From NCBI RefSeq assembly GCF_004319545.1, contig NZ_CP036313.1, positions 2,730,501-2,794,500 of the forward strand: DNA of 64,000 nucleotides, given 5' to 3'. Each line of letters begins with the position of its first letter. Position 1 is the first letter of the stretch. Under the pieces are notes generated by a model that saw only the letters and a program-made list of their open reading frames with translations, did not search any database and was not told the origin of the DNA. The position numbers and the translations under genes were made by a program. This stretch comes from Desulfobacter hydrogenophilus (GTDB lineage: Bacteria > Desulfobacterota > Desulfobacteria > Desulfobacterales > Desulfobacteraceae). Below, piece after piece: positions 27,132-34,426 of the stretch.

Positions 27132-27752
27132 ATGAAAAAACCTATAAAAAAAGAGCTACTAAATACCCTACCGGTTATAGTTGGTGGAATCGCTAGCGTT
27201 GTTTCCATTTTAGTTTTTTTAATACAATTTAAATCAGTAGAGTACATAAAGTTTTCTACAGGCATATTAGGGGCTATGTTAGGCGCTATAGTCGCATATT
27301 CAATAGCAAGAATTAGAACAGCTCTTAATGCCCCAAAAATATTTATTTCATATTCAAATAATGACTTAGACTTCGTGCAAAAATTATTGCGTGAAATCGA
27401 ACAATTACCCGTTTATGTGCTGTTTGACAAGCACGAGCTTAATGTTGGTGATCCCATAAGTCAAAAAATATCGGAATTAGTTGATGAAAGCGACTATTTT
27501 CTTGTTGTAATTTCAAAAAATAGCTCAGAATCTCAATGGATCGAAAAAGAATTAGAAAATGCCATAAACAAAAAGAAAAAGATATTACCTGTTGTTATTG
27601 ATGAAACTCCTGTTCCAAAGATAATTAGTGACTTGGTATACGCTGATTTTTTAGAATCATTTGATATTGGTGTAAGCCAAATAACTAAAGCATTGAAAAC
27701 GTCAAAGCATAACAATTTCTTCCAGCGGAGCGCAAAAAACCGCGCCCGCTGA
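27132..27752 (+). CDS. Membrane-anchored TIR-domain protein
   Basis: The 206-residue protein has two membrane helices (about 12-31 and 42-60) followed by a cytosolic TIR domain from about residue 69: KIFISYSNNDLDF (box 1), LFDKHELNVGD and DYFLVVISKNSSESQWIEKEL. Glu140, four residues after Trp136, is at the position of the catalytic Glu of NAD-cleaving TIRs. TIR enzymes act in many anti-phage systems by depleting NAD or making cyclic ADP-ribose messengers. The last dozen codons read into the attC, so the C-terminal tail is site-encoded. The companion membrane protein is directly upstream. Confidence 0.88.
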   Translation: MKKPIKKELLNTLPVIVGGIASVVSILVFLIQFKSVEYIKFSTGILGAMLGAIVAYSIARIRTALNAPKIFISYSNNDLDFVQKLLREIEQLPVYVLFDKHELNVGDPISQKISELVDESDYFLVVISKNSSESQWIEKELENAINKKKKILPVVIDETPVPKIISDLVYADFLESFDIGVSQITKALKTSKHNNFFQRSAKNRAR

Positions 27753-27766
27753 AGAGTACGTTTTTT
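27707..27766 (+). other. attC: attC site of cassette 3 (membrane-TIR)
   Basis: GCATAAC at the start; arms CTTCCAGCGGAGCGC and GCGCCCGCTGAAG pair well; ends GTTTTTT. At about 60 bp it is one of the short attC types. It overlaps the 3' end of the TIR gene. Confidence 0.75.
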
Positions 27767-27789
27767 TTAATAATATCCGCCTTTGATTA

Positions 27790-27818
27790 TTGAACAATGA
27801 AGCTGTCATCTGTATATT
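27790..27818 (+). promoter_or_regulatory. Promoter of the antitoxin-toxin cassette
   Basis: TTGAAC-N17-TATATT, ending 21 bp before the antitoxin ATG, which itself has an AAGGAG site. Good match to sigma-70. Confidence 0.65.
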
Positions 27819-27839
27819 CAAATAAAAAGGAGATGACAT

Positions 27840-28073
27840 ATGGAATGCATATCAGAAAAAATATATGAACAAGCAATCAATCTTCCGGTAGATGAACGGC
27901 TTATACTTATAGATAAGTTGCTGATTAGTACCAATTTACCGATTCAAAAAGATATTGATCAGGCATGGTCAGATGAAGTTGAACGTCGCTGCCAAGCACT
28001 TGACCGTGGAGAGGCGAAACTCATTCCCGGTGATGAGGTTTTTAAAAAAATCCGGAAACGATTTTCAAAATGA
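27840..28073 (+). CDS. Addiction-module antitoxin (Unstab_antitox type), cassette 4
   Basis: This 77-residue acidic protein has the pattern of the putative addiction module component family: ALPxxER-like INLPVDERLILIDKLL, then QAWSDEVERRCQALDRGE and IPGDEVFKKIRKRF. It is unstable-antitoxin-like, always found next to a ParE/RelE toxin, here with a 4-bp ATGA overlap. It carries its own promoter, normal for toxin-antitoxin cassettes, which stabilise arrays by killing cells that lose them. Confidence 0.88.
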   Translation: MECISEKIYEQAINLPVDERLILIDKLLISTNLPIQKDIDQAWSDEVERRCQALDRGEAKLIPGDEVFKKIRKRFSK

Positions 28074-28357
28074 AATTTAGCTTTCATGAAATTGCTGAAA
28101 AAGAATTCATTGATGCAATTGAATATTACGAAGAATGCCAAGCGGGTTTAGGCGAAAGGTTTTCTGAAGAAGTTTACGCCACCATTAAACGAATATGTGA
28201 GCATCCATATGCCTGGACAGATCTTGATACAAAAACAAGGCGTTGCCTCACCAACAAATTCCCATACGGAATCCTCTATCGGGAGGTTAACAACCATATC
28301 AGAATCATGGCAGTCATGCATCTGCATAGAAAACCAGATTACTGGCAGGGTAGATAA
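28070..28357 (+). CDS. ParE/RelE-family toxin, cassette 4
   Basis: The 95-residue protein has the ParE/RelE layout: FHEIAEKEFIDAIEYYE helix pair, GERFSEEVYATIKRICEHP, then the beta strands CLTNKFPYGILYREVNNHIRIMAVMHLHRKPDYW. It overlaps its antitoxin by 4 bp. ParE relatives inhibit gyrase and RelE relatives cleave mRNA; the sequence alone does not decide which. The attC begins 3 bp after the stop. Confidence 0.9.
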   Translation: MKFSFHEIAEKEFIDAIEYYEECQAGLGERFSEEVYATIKRICEHPYAWTDLDTKTRRCLTNKFPYGILYREVNNHIRIMAVMHLHRKPDYWQGR

Positions 28358-28359
28358 AA

Positions 28360-28486
28360 ACAGAACAAAACGCTGCAGCCGACCCGGGGGGCTATCGGCT
28401 TTTTGAAAGGTCTTGGTTTTCGAAAAAACTTGGCTTCGACAACCTGCTCGGCTGTATGCCCCGGTCGGCTGAGCTACCCGTTCTAT
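28360..28486 (+). other. attC: attC site of cassette 4
   Basis: ACAGAAC start and GTTCTAT end, 127 bp. CTGCAGCCGACCCGGGG pairs with CCCCGGTCGGCTGAG with small bulges. The CAAAACGCTG motif after the start recurs in cassettes 6 and 7. Confidence 0.8.
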
Positions 28487-28503
28487 TTTAAACAAGGACC
28501 ATC

Positions 28504-29013
28504 ATGATTGATTCAATCATCAATAAATTCTTTAAAAAAACAATTTATATTAAATTCAGTGATGAATGGATTTCCGTCAAACATGTGGAAACCGGTAATA
28601 CAATTGAAGACAAACCCTTGCTGGCTATAAAGCAAAATCAAAAAGGCGAAAATATTGTTTATGCAATTGGTTCAGAAGTCGAACAGTTGCCAAATGATAC
28701 AACAATTTCTATTCATAATGGATTCTCTCACCCACGAGTATGTATTAATGATTTTGAAATTGCTCAAACGACTCTAATGCACTTTATACGCAAAGCGGTA
28801 AACAAAAAATTAATGATCAGACCAATAATTATAATGCACCCTAAAAAGGACCTTCAAGGAGGACTTTCTCAAATTGAAGGTAAGGCCATAAAAGAACTTG
28901 CTACGGTCGTCGGGGCTCAAAAGTGCTATGTATGGGTTGGAAGAGAACTTAAGGATGTTGAGATGATATCCTTAAATTTTCCACCTCAAGATGGCCCAAT
29001 AAATATTGAATAG
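28504..29013 (+). CDS. MreB-like N-terminal-half protein, cassette 5
   Basis: The 169-residue protein aligns by eye with the first half of MreB: FKKTIYIKFSDEWISVK, IEDKPLLAIKQ, VYAIGSEVEQLP, a TLMHFIRKAV helix, RPIIIMHPKKDLQGGLSQIEGKAIKELATVVGAQKCYVW. MreB is the actin-like scaffold of cell shape. The phosphate-1 loop DLGTAN is replaced by IKFSDEW and the whole second ATP-binding half is missing, so it is unlikely to polymerise on its own as MreB does; it might cap, poison or bind host MreB. It is alone in its cassette, with no clear promoter of its own. The family call is from pattern recognition only. Confidence 0.65.
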   Translation: MIDSIINKFFKKTIYIKFSDEWISVKHVETGNTIEDKPLLAIKQNQKGENIVYAIGSEVEQLPNDTTISIHNGFSHPRVCINDFEIAQTTLMHFIRKAVNKKLMIRPIIIMHPKKDLQGGLSQIEGKAIKELATVVGAQKCYVWVGRELKDVEMISLNFPPQDGPINIE

Positions 29014-29070
29014 AACGAACAAGGATAGATCGTGTGAGGAACGAACCACGATCTTATCCAGTGGTTGAAC
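29014..29070 (+). other. attC: attC site of cassette 5
   Basis: AACGAAC start and GTTGAAC end, 57 bp. GGATAGATCGTG pairs with CACGATCTTATCC, leaving one extra base. It begins directly at the stop codon of the MreB-like gene. Confidence 0.75.
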
Positions 29071-29144
29071 AAGCCCGGCGGGATTGAACCAGGGCGTTTT
29101 ATCCTGATATATGGAAATATTTTTTTTAGGGGCAGGGTTCGGGA

Positions 29145-29408
29145 GTGACTTTGAAGGCTGTGTGTCTAACCCGTTCTCAATGTTTTTGGCTGGGCTTTTG
29201 TCTTACTGGAATCATTTTAACCAACAGTATTAACTGGACTGCTTTCGCCCGTATCAGCATGGGACAATACAATAAAAATGCTTTGTCTTGGATGTTTCGG
29301 CATTCAAAAATCGCCTGGGAGCATCTATTCCATTTCAGTTTGGATATCATTTTTAAAGCATACAAAATCACCAAAGGGGTCATCGACATCGATGACACGG
29401 ATAAAAAG
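29145..29408 (+). pseudogene. Transposase fragment inside cassette 6
   Basis: From 29166 the translation (FWLGFCLTGIILTNSINW ... SWMFRHSKIAWEHLFH ... DIDDTDKK) matches residues 51-131 of the 489-residue transposase of the two insertion sequences at 49 and 52 kb, at perhaps 75 percent identity by eye. It stops just after the first catalytic Asp region; the rest is absent. So an older relative of that insertion sequence entered here and was cut down to a cassette-sized piece. Confidence 0.8.
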
Positions 29409-29433
29409 CCTGAGGGGGAAGGTCCCTCGGGCT

Positions 29434-29564
29434 ACTTGACCAAAACGCTGGAGAGTATCCGGGCTACCTGCGCGGCGTTTTGGAAAGTATGTGGTTCAGG
29501 AAACTTTCCCTTTTATTTCAGCTTTTGGGGTTTAAAAGCCCGGCCCCTCAGCTCCCCGTTCTCT
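29434..29564 (+). other. attC: attC site of cassette 6
   Basis: ACTTGAC start and GTTCTCT end. CGCTGGAGAGTATCCGGGCT opposes AGCCCGGCCCCTCAGCTCC with bulges. The left arm carries the shared CAAAACGCTGGAGA motif. Confidence 0.65.
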
Positions 29565-29580
29565 TCCTATGGTATAACGG

Positions 29581-29609
29581 TTGATATTTAACGAGAGCCG
29601 TTATATAAT
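29581..29609 (+). promoter_or_regulatory. Promoter of the second higBA cassette
   Basis: TTGATA-N17-TATAAT; the -10 ends 6 bp before the ATG, so the transcript is again leaderless. It shares TTGAYATTTA and GCCGTTATA blocks with the promoter at 24921. Confidence 0.75.
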
Positions 29610-29615
29610 ATAATT

Positions 29616-29891
29616 ATGATAAAAAATTTTAAATGCAAGCATACACAAGCCCTTTACGAAGGAAAAAGCCCAAAGCAATTCAGACCGTTTCAGGCGCAAG
29701 CAGAACGTAAGCTCCAAATACTTGACAGTGCAGCCGAACTTCTGGATTTACGATCTCCACCCGGTAACAGATTTGAAAAATTAGGAGGAGACAGACAAGG
29801 GCAGTACAGCATAAGAATTAATATACAATGGCGTGTGTGCTTTGCATGGTCTGATGAACCATACGATGTAGAGATAACAGACTACCATTAG
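29616..29891 (+). CDS. higB: HigB-type toxin, cassette 7
   Basis: The 91-residue toxin (MIKNFKCKHTQALYEGKS, PPGNRFEKLGGDRQGQYS, RINIQWRVCFAWSDEPYDVEITDYH) is a homologue of the cassette 1 toxin, with about half the residues the same by eye. It is followed by its antitoxin after 12 bp. The ATG coincides with the predicted transcription start. Confidence 0.9.
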   Translation: MIKNFKCKHTQALYEGKSPKQFRPFQAQAERKLQILDSAAELLDLRSPPGNRFEKLGGDRQGQYSIRINIQWRVCFAWSDEPYDVEITDYH

Positions 29892-29903
29892 GAGGAGCAA
29901 ATT

Positions 29904-30203
29904 ATGAATAATATGCGGGCAATTCATCCTGGAGAAATAATCAAAGAAGAGTATTTAGAACCATTAAATATGAGTGCGAACGCTTTGGCTGTTGCTTTAC
30001 GCGTACCAGCACCTCGGATCAATGATGTGATAAGACAAAAGAGAGGGATTAGCATTGATACGGCTCTCAGGTTGGCTAGATACTTCAACACCACCCCACA
30101 ATTCTGGATGAACCTACAAATCAGTTATGACCTTAAAATGGCTAAACAGAATATTACAAAAATCGAGAATGAAATTATCCCTCTACAAGCAATTACTGCT
30201 TGA
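29904..30203 (+). CDS. higA: HigA-type antitoxin, cassette 7
   Basis: The 99-residue XRE protein has IHPGEIIKEEYLEPLNMS, a helix-turn-helix NALAVALRVPAPRINDVI and a TPQFWMNLQISYDL tail, the HigA pattern. GGAGGAGC precedes the ATG. It differs clearly from the cassette 1 antitoxin in the recognition helix and tail, so cross-neutralisation is not a given. Confidence 0.9.
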   Translation: MNNMRAIHPGEIIKEEYLEPLNMSANALAVALRVPAPRINDVIRQKRGISIDTALRLARYFNTTPQFWMNLQISYDLKMAKQNITKIENEIIPLQAITA

Positions 30204-30232
30204 AAACAGAGGGATCACTATTCAAAATATAA

Positions 30233-30340
30233 AGAGAACAAAACGCTGGAGAATGCAACAAGACCCAAGAAAAATGGGTTAGTGACATTGTTTTGCTTCT
30301 ATTTATGATTAATTTTATGATTAAGCGTCATGAGTTGGGC
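30233..30340 (+). other. attC: attC site of cassette 7, end of the array
   Basis: AGAGAAC start and GTTGGGC end, a perfect GTTRRRY core; AACAAAACGCT opposes AGCGTCATGAGTT; an internal GACCC/GGGTT hairpin is present. No further cassette follows. Confidence 0.65.
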
Positions 30341-30399
30341 TGGATTATCAGTATTCGGCTCGACTCCCAACAAAAAATAAAAAGGAGAGACTTTTAAAT

Positions 30400-30711
30400 A
30401 TGATAAATGTTACCAAGCCTGCCCAGGAACAGGTTAAACTCTATTTTGAGGGCAAAGAAATTACACCCATCAGAATCCTTCTCAATGGAGACGGATGCAG
30501 CGGGCCAAGCCTTGCCATGGCTTTGGACGAGAAAAAAGAGACGGATGCCGTGTTTACCTTTGATGGTGTGGAATTCATCATGGATAAGGATTTGATGGAA
30601 AAAGCAAGTCCTGTGGATGTTGATTTTGCAGGTACAGGCTTTCGCCTTGAATCCAGCTTGGAACCGCCTGCCGGATGCAAAGGTTGCGGCAGCGGAACAT
30701 GCCATAGCTAA
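30400..30711 (+). CDS. IscA/HesB-like iron-sulfur carrier family protein
   Basis: The 103-residue protein has the HesB/IscA fold pattern: ITPIRILLNGDGCSGPSLAMAL, FTFDGVEFIMDKDLME, VDVDFAGTGFRLE, and a C-terminal CKGCGSGTC tail. Canonical A-type carriers use one Cys in the centre and a C-x-C pair near the end; here the tail has C-x2-C-x4-C instead, so metal binding may differ. AAGGAGAG precedes the ATG. It is the first non-cassette gene after the integron and stands alone. Confidence 0.85.
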   Translation: MINVTKPAQEQVKLYFEGKEITPIRILLNGDGCSGPSLAMALDEKKETDAVFTFDGVEFIMDKDLMEKASPVDVDFAGTGFRLESSLEPPAGCKGCGSGTCHS

Positions 30712-30947
30712 CGAATAAAAAGTTTGAGTTTTTTCAGACCGGGCCGTAATCCGGTTCTTCGGCTATGGCCTCATTCTGTACGGGGTCAGTTGCAGGCGCA
30801 TCTATGTGTGTTCCCATGGATTGCGCCTGAACCCACTGGTCGTGCAAGACCCGGATTGTGCCGTCGGCAATTTCCTGCCTGGGACATGGCCTTTTTCACA
30901 CCGGTCATGTCCTGTGCCGGAAAAGAAGGGGTTGTGGCAGCTTACTT

Positions 30948-31027
30948 AGAGCCTGTTTATAAATTGACGAATCGGCTGCAATCTCATGAAAATGAGAATC
31001 CATTCTCCTAAATCTTAAACAGGCTCT
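30948..31027. repeat. 80-bp element with 12-bp perfect terminal inverted repeats
   Basis: AGAGCCTGTTTA (30948-30959) and TAAACAGGCTCT (31016-31027) enclose an A/T-rich core with a TCTCAT/ATGAGA hairpin. The stretch 30712-31052 holds no gene that I can support; the short open frames there lack start signals. The element could be a small MITE or a bidirectional terminator. Confidence 0.5.
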
Positions 31028-31052
31028 TACAATTGTGGTAGGAAGTTGCGAA

Positions 31053-31619
31053 TTAAATCTGATCCGTAAGTTTACGGGCAAACTCAAACGCCTGGTCTTT
31101 GACGGAAGCATCCATCTGATCCGGGGTTGAGCATCCACCCACAAACAATTCTGCGGCGTTGATTGATTTGTGGTATTTTTGCATCCTGCCGAATGCGGTG
31201 AATGCTTCTGCCGCATTGTTGTCAAATGGTCCGGCGCCTGTCATCAAAAGCCCCTGGCGCTGGCCTTCCACAAGGGATATATGTTCAGGTATTTTGGTAT
31301 ACAGACTGTAAGTGCGGTCGATGACGGATTTGAGCTGGGCATTCACGCCCCAGAAATATAAGGGGGAGGAAAAGACAACAGCCTGGGCCATAATCATTTT
31401 TCCCATGATTTCAGGCATATCATCCTTTTGGATACAGCCTGGGGCATCCATTATCTGTTTGCATTTTCCACAGCCCATACATCCTTTAAGATTTTTTGAA
31501 TGCAGGTAAACGGTTTCCACATCATGGCCAAGACGGATCAGTTCCACATTTACCCATTCCAGCACCTTTGCTGTGTTTCCATTTTTTTGGGCGCCTCCCT
31601 GCAACAGCAGTATGTTCAT
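31053..31619 (-). CDS. NADPH-dependent FMN reductase/iron-sulfur flavoprotein family
   Basis: The 188-residue flavodoxin-fold protein opens MNILLLQGGAQKNGNTAKVLEW (FMN phosphate loop), has a cluster-type CMGCGKCKQIMDAPGC motif, then FSSPLYFWGVNAQLKSVIDR, the flavin-binding loop of the NAD(P)H:FMN reductase family. The Cys spacing is the compact motif of archaeal-type iron-sulfur flavoproteins. ATG at 31619 has AAGGAG upstream and excludes a 16-residue extension. Likely a cytoplasmic electron-transfer or oxidative-stress protein; partner unknown. Confidence 0.88.
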   Translation of the reverse strand: MNILLLQGGAQKNGNTAKVLEWVNVELIRLGHDVETVYLHSKNLKGCMGCGKCKQIMDAPGCIQKDDMPEIMGKMIMAQAVVFSSPLYFWGVNAQLKSVIDRTYSLYTKIPEHISLVEGQRQGLLMTGAGPFDNNAAEAFTAFGRMQKYHKSINAAELFVGGCSTPDQMDASVKDQAFEFARKLTDQI

Positions 31620-31868
31620 TCTTTTCTCCTTGTTTCCTGATGGTTTTAAGTATTGTTTTCGTATCACACATTAGATCCATAATAGAACTTGTCAATTCGA
31701 ATATTGAAAAACAGATCACAAAGCATTATCATGATCAGCAATAATGTGTTTTTTTTTACCTTTCCTGTATAGGGAAAGCCGGCAAGGCGTACAAAAGCTT
31801 CTAGCATACCTAAATTACGTCACCGTTCATCATTTTTTTTATGCTATACAACAACACAAGGGGCGTCC

Positions 31869-33569
31869 ATGAAAACTGATGTAACACTAAAAATTGCAGG
31901 CGCGGCGGGGCAGGGCATTCAAACCATTGGAGATCTGCTCTCCGAAGTGTGTCACCAAAGCGGTTTGTTTACCTTCTCCGTGGATGATTTTGAATCAAGG
32001 GTCAGGGGGGGGCACAATTTTAATCTGCTGCGACTCAGCGACAAGGAACTTACCGCCCCCGGTAACAGGCTTGATATCCTTGTCTGCATTAACACGAATG
32101 CCTATGAATTGCATAAAGACGAGTTGCGGTCCAGCGGTATTGCCATTATTAACGCAGATGAACCCGGGATAAAAGACAAAACACGATTTGAAATCCCTTT
32201 GAAAAAACTGGCAGAAGAAGCCGGCAATAAAATCACAGCCAATAGCGTGGCCGCAGGTGCTGTGCTTGCCATTCTTGGCGCACCCTTAAGTTTGCTGGCG
32301 GATGTGTTAAAAAAACAGTTTGCTGCCAAGGGCGAAAAAATCGTGGCGCTTAATGTTGCAGCGGCAAAAAAAGGGTTTGATGCGGCAAAAGGCTTAAGCC
32401 AGGATACCGGGTTTAATTGGGAGGTAAAAAAGAGCAATAACGTTGTTCTCAGTGGGGCCACGGCTGCCGGCCTGGGCGCATTGGCCGCTGACTGCCGGTT
32501 TTTTCCCTTTTATCCCATGAGTCCAGCCACAGGTGTCATCTCCAGTGTCATTCCTTATTCTAAAAAACTGCCCGTGGTCGTTGAACAGGCCGAAGATGAG
32601 ATTGCAGCCGTGATGATGGCCATTGGCGCCTCCTTTGCCGGTGTTCGCGCCATGACCGCAACCTCGGGCGGCGGTTTTTGTCTCATGACCGAAGGGTTAG
32701 GGCTTGCCGGGATGACGGAAACGCCGCTAGTGATCGTCAATGCCCAACGTCCGGGTCCTGCCACAGGCCTGCCCACCCGGACCGGCCAGGCGGATTTGCT
32801 TTTTTCTGTCCATGCCTCCCAGGATGAATTTCCACGGTTTATTTTTGCACCGGGTACACCTGTTGAAACCTATGAGACCATGAAACGGGCTTTTCATCTG
32901 GCTGAAAAATATCAGGTGCCTGCCATTGTGCTACTTGATCAGTTCCTGGCCAACTCCAGGGTGACGGAAGTGAACACGCTTTCGGTTGATCCTGACATTG
33001 AACGCTTTTATGAACAAAACAACAGCGGCAGTGAGGATGATCCCTATTTGCGGTATGCGCTGGCACAAGACGGCATTTCTCCACAACGCATACCCTGTTC
33101 AGGCCCGGGACTGGTCCGGGTTACGGGCAATGAGCATGATCCCGAAGGGCACATCAGTGAAAATGCTGAAAACAAAATGGCCATGACAAAGAAGCGTGCG
33201 GCAAAATTGCCTGCCATGATCAAAGAGATGGAAGCCCCTTTCCTGGTGAACCCAACAGCCCCGGTGTTTCTTGTGGGATGGGGATCAACACGGGGAAGTA
33301 TTCTGGAAGCGGTTGACAGGCTTGGTGCCCAGGGCATAGAGATAGGGGCCGCCGTGTTTAAAGATCTTTGGCCCATGGATCGTAAAATGATAAGGGAGAT
33401 GCTGGATGGCAAAAAATTGATTATGGTGGAGCAAAATGAGTCCGGTCAGTTGGCTCGCTTGCTTTCCCAGGAAGTGGGCATCGCCTCATTTGACACCATT
33501 TTTAAATATGACGGCAGACCTTTTTTTCCGGATTATATTGTTCAAAAGGCAAAGGAGCTTGTGAAATAA
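31869..33569 (+). CDS. 2-oxoacid:ferredoxin oxidoreductase, fused gamma-alpha subunit
   Basis: The 566-residue protein joins a gamma domain (residues 1-185, KIAGAAGQGIQTIGDLL, FESRVRGGHNFNLLR) to an alpha domain (GATAAGLGALAADCRFFPFYPMSPAT, AEDEIAAVMMAIGASFAG) and domain II near the C terminus. Such enzymes decarboxylate a 2-oxoacid to the acyl-CoA and reduce ferredoxin. The fused layout is that of 2-oxoglutarate-type KorA in many anaerobes. The gene overlaps its beta subunit by 1 bp. No separate delta ferredoxin subunit is in the operon, so electrons must leave to an external carrier. Confidence 0.9.
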   Translation: MKTDVTLKIAGAAGQGIQTIGDLLSEVCHQSGLFTFSVDDFESRVRGGHNFNLLRLSDKELTAPGNRLDILVCINTNAYELHKDELRSSGIAIINADEPGIKDKTRFEIPLKKLAEEAGNKITANSVAAGAVLAILGAPLSLLADVLKKQFAAKGEKIVALNVAAAKKGFDAAKGLSQDTGFNWEVKKSNNVVLSGATAAGLGALAADCRFFPFYPMSPATGVISSVIPYSKKLPVVVEQAEDEIAAVMMAIGASFAGVRAMTATSGGGFCLMTEGLGLAGMTETPLVIVNAQRPGPATGLPTRTGQADLLFSVHASQDEFPRFIFAPGTPVETYETMKRAFHLAEKYQVPAIVLLDQFLANSRVTEVNTLSVDPDIERFYEQNNSGSEDDPYLRYALAQDGISPQRIPCSGPGLVRVTGNEHDPEGHISENAENKMAMTKKRAAKLPAMIKEMEAPFLVNPTAPVFLVGWGSTRGSILEAVDRLGAQGIEIGAAVFKDLWPMDRKMIREMLDGKKLIMVEQNESGQLARLLSQEVGIASFDTIFKYDGRPFFPDYIVQKAKELVK

Positions 33570-34426
33570 TGATTACCTCAAAAGACTTCAACTGCAATTT
33601 CGAAAACAAATGGTGCCCGGGATGTGGTAATTTTCAGATCCTTGCTGCGATGAAAAATGCCTTTGCCCAACAGCAGATTCCGCCTGAAAAACTTACACTG
33701 ATTTCCGGTATCGGTCAGGCCGGGAAAACACCGCATTTTCTTCAATGTAACATGTTCCATGGGCTTCACGGCAGGGCACTTCCCCTGGCAACGGGGACAA
33801 AGATCGCCAATAACGATCTTACTGTGGTGGTAAACTGCGGGGACGGCGACTGTTATGGGGAAGGCGGCAATCATTTCCTTGCGGCAATCCGGCGAAATAT
33901 CGATATTACGCTTTTGGTGCATAACAATCAGATTTACGGGCTGACCAAGGGCCAGGCCTCTCCCACATCAAGCCTGGGTATGAAGACAAAACTGCAGAAC
34001 AACGGTACCCCTTCATCGCAATTTTCTGCCTTGGGTATTGCATTAGCTGCCGGGGCGGGATTTGTGGCACGGGGGCTTTCCGGAGAACCTGGGCATTTGA
34101 CGGAATTGATCGTCAAGGCCATGGACTACAAAGGCTTTTCTTTGGTGGATATTTTACAGCCATGTGTATCCTTTAATAAAATAAATACCTTGAGCTGGTA
34201 TGAAGAGCGGGCTTACAAACTCGAGGATACGGATCATGATCCCCAGGATATTGCAAAGGCATTTAAGCTGGCCCAGGAGTGGGAAAAAAGCCTTCCTTTA
34301 GGTGTGTTGTATGAAGTTCCCGGCACACCATTCCACGAACGGGTTCCCAATCTTAAGCTAACAGCCCTTGCCTCACATAATTATGACAGCAAGCTGATGA
34401 CAGACACGCTTTTACAAAACTTATAG
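33569..34426 (+). CDS. 2-oxoacid:ferredoxin oxidoreductase, beta (TPP-binding) subunit
   Basis: The 285-residue subunit has NKWCPGCGNFQ near the N terminus, SGIGQAGKTPHF, and the thiamine-pyrophosphate motif NCGDGDCYGEGGNH, followed by NNQIYGLTKGQASPTS, the motif typical of KorB/VorA-type beta subunits. It binds thiamine pyrophosphate and, with the gamma-alpha subunit, forms the catalytic unit. It overlaps the upstream gene by 1 bp and the downstream FMN enzyme by 1 bp, so the three are strictly coupled. Confidence 0.93.
   Translation: MITSKDFNCNFENKWCPGCGNFQILAAMKNAFAQQQIPPEKLTLISGIGQAGKTPHFLQCNMFHGLHGRALPLATGTKIANNDLTVVVNCGDGDCYGEGGNHFLAAIRRNIDITLLVHNNQIYGLTKGQASPTSSLGMKTKLQNNGTPSSQFSALGIALAAGAGFVARGLSGEPGHLTELIVKAMDYKGFSLVDILQPCVSFNKINTLSWYEERAYKLEDTDHDPQDIAKAFKLAQEWEKSLPLGVLYEVPGTPFHERVPNLKLTALASHNYDSKLMTDTLLQNL

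Noticed and set aside
30724..31011. 95-residue plus-strand ORF and a 106-residue minus-strand ORF after the IscA-like gene
   Set aside because: Neither has a ribosome binding site nor recognisable motifs, and the minus-strand one overlaps the FMN reductase. A partly protein-like stretch in another frame lacks a start.
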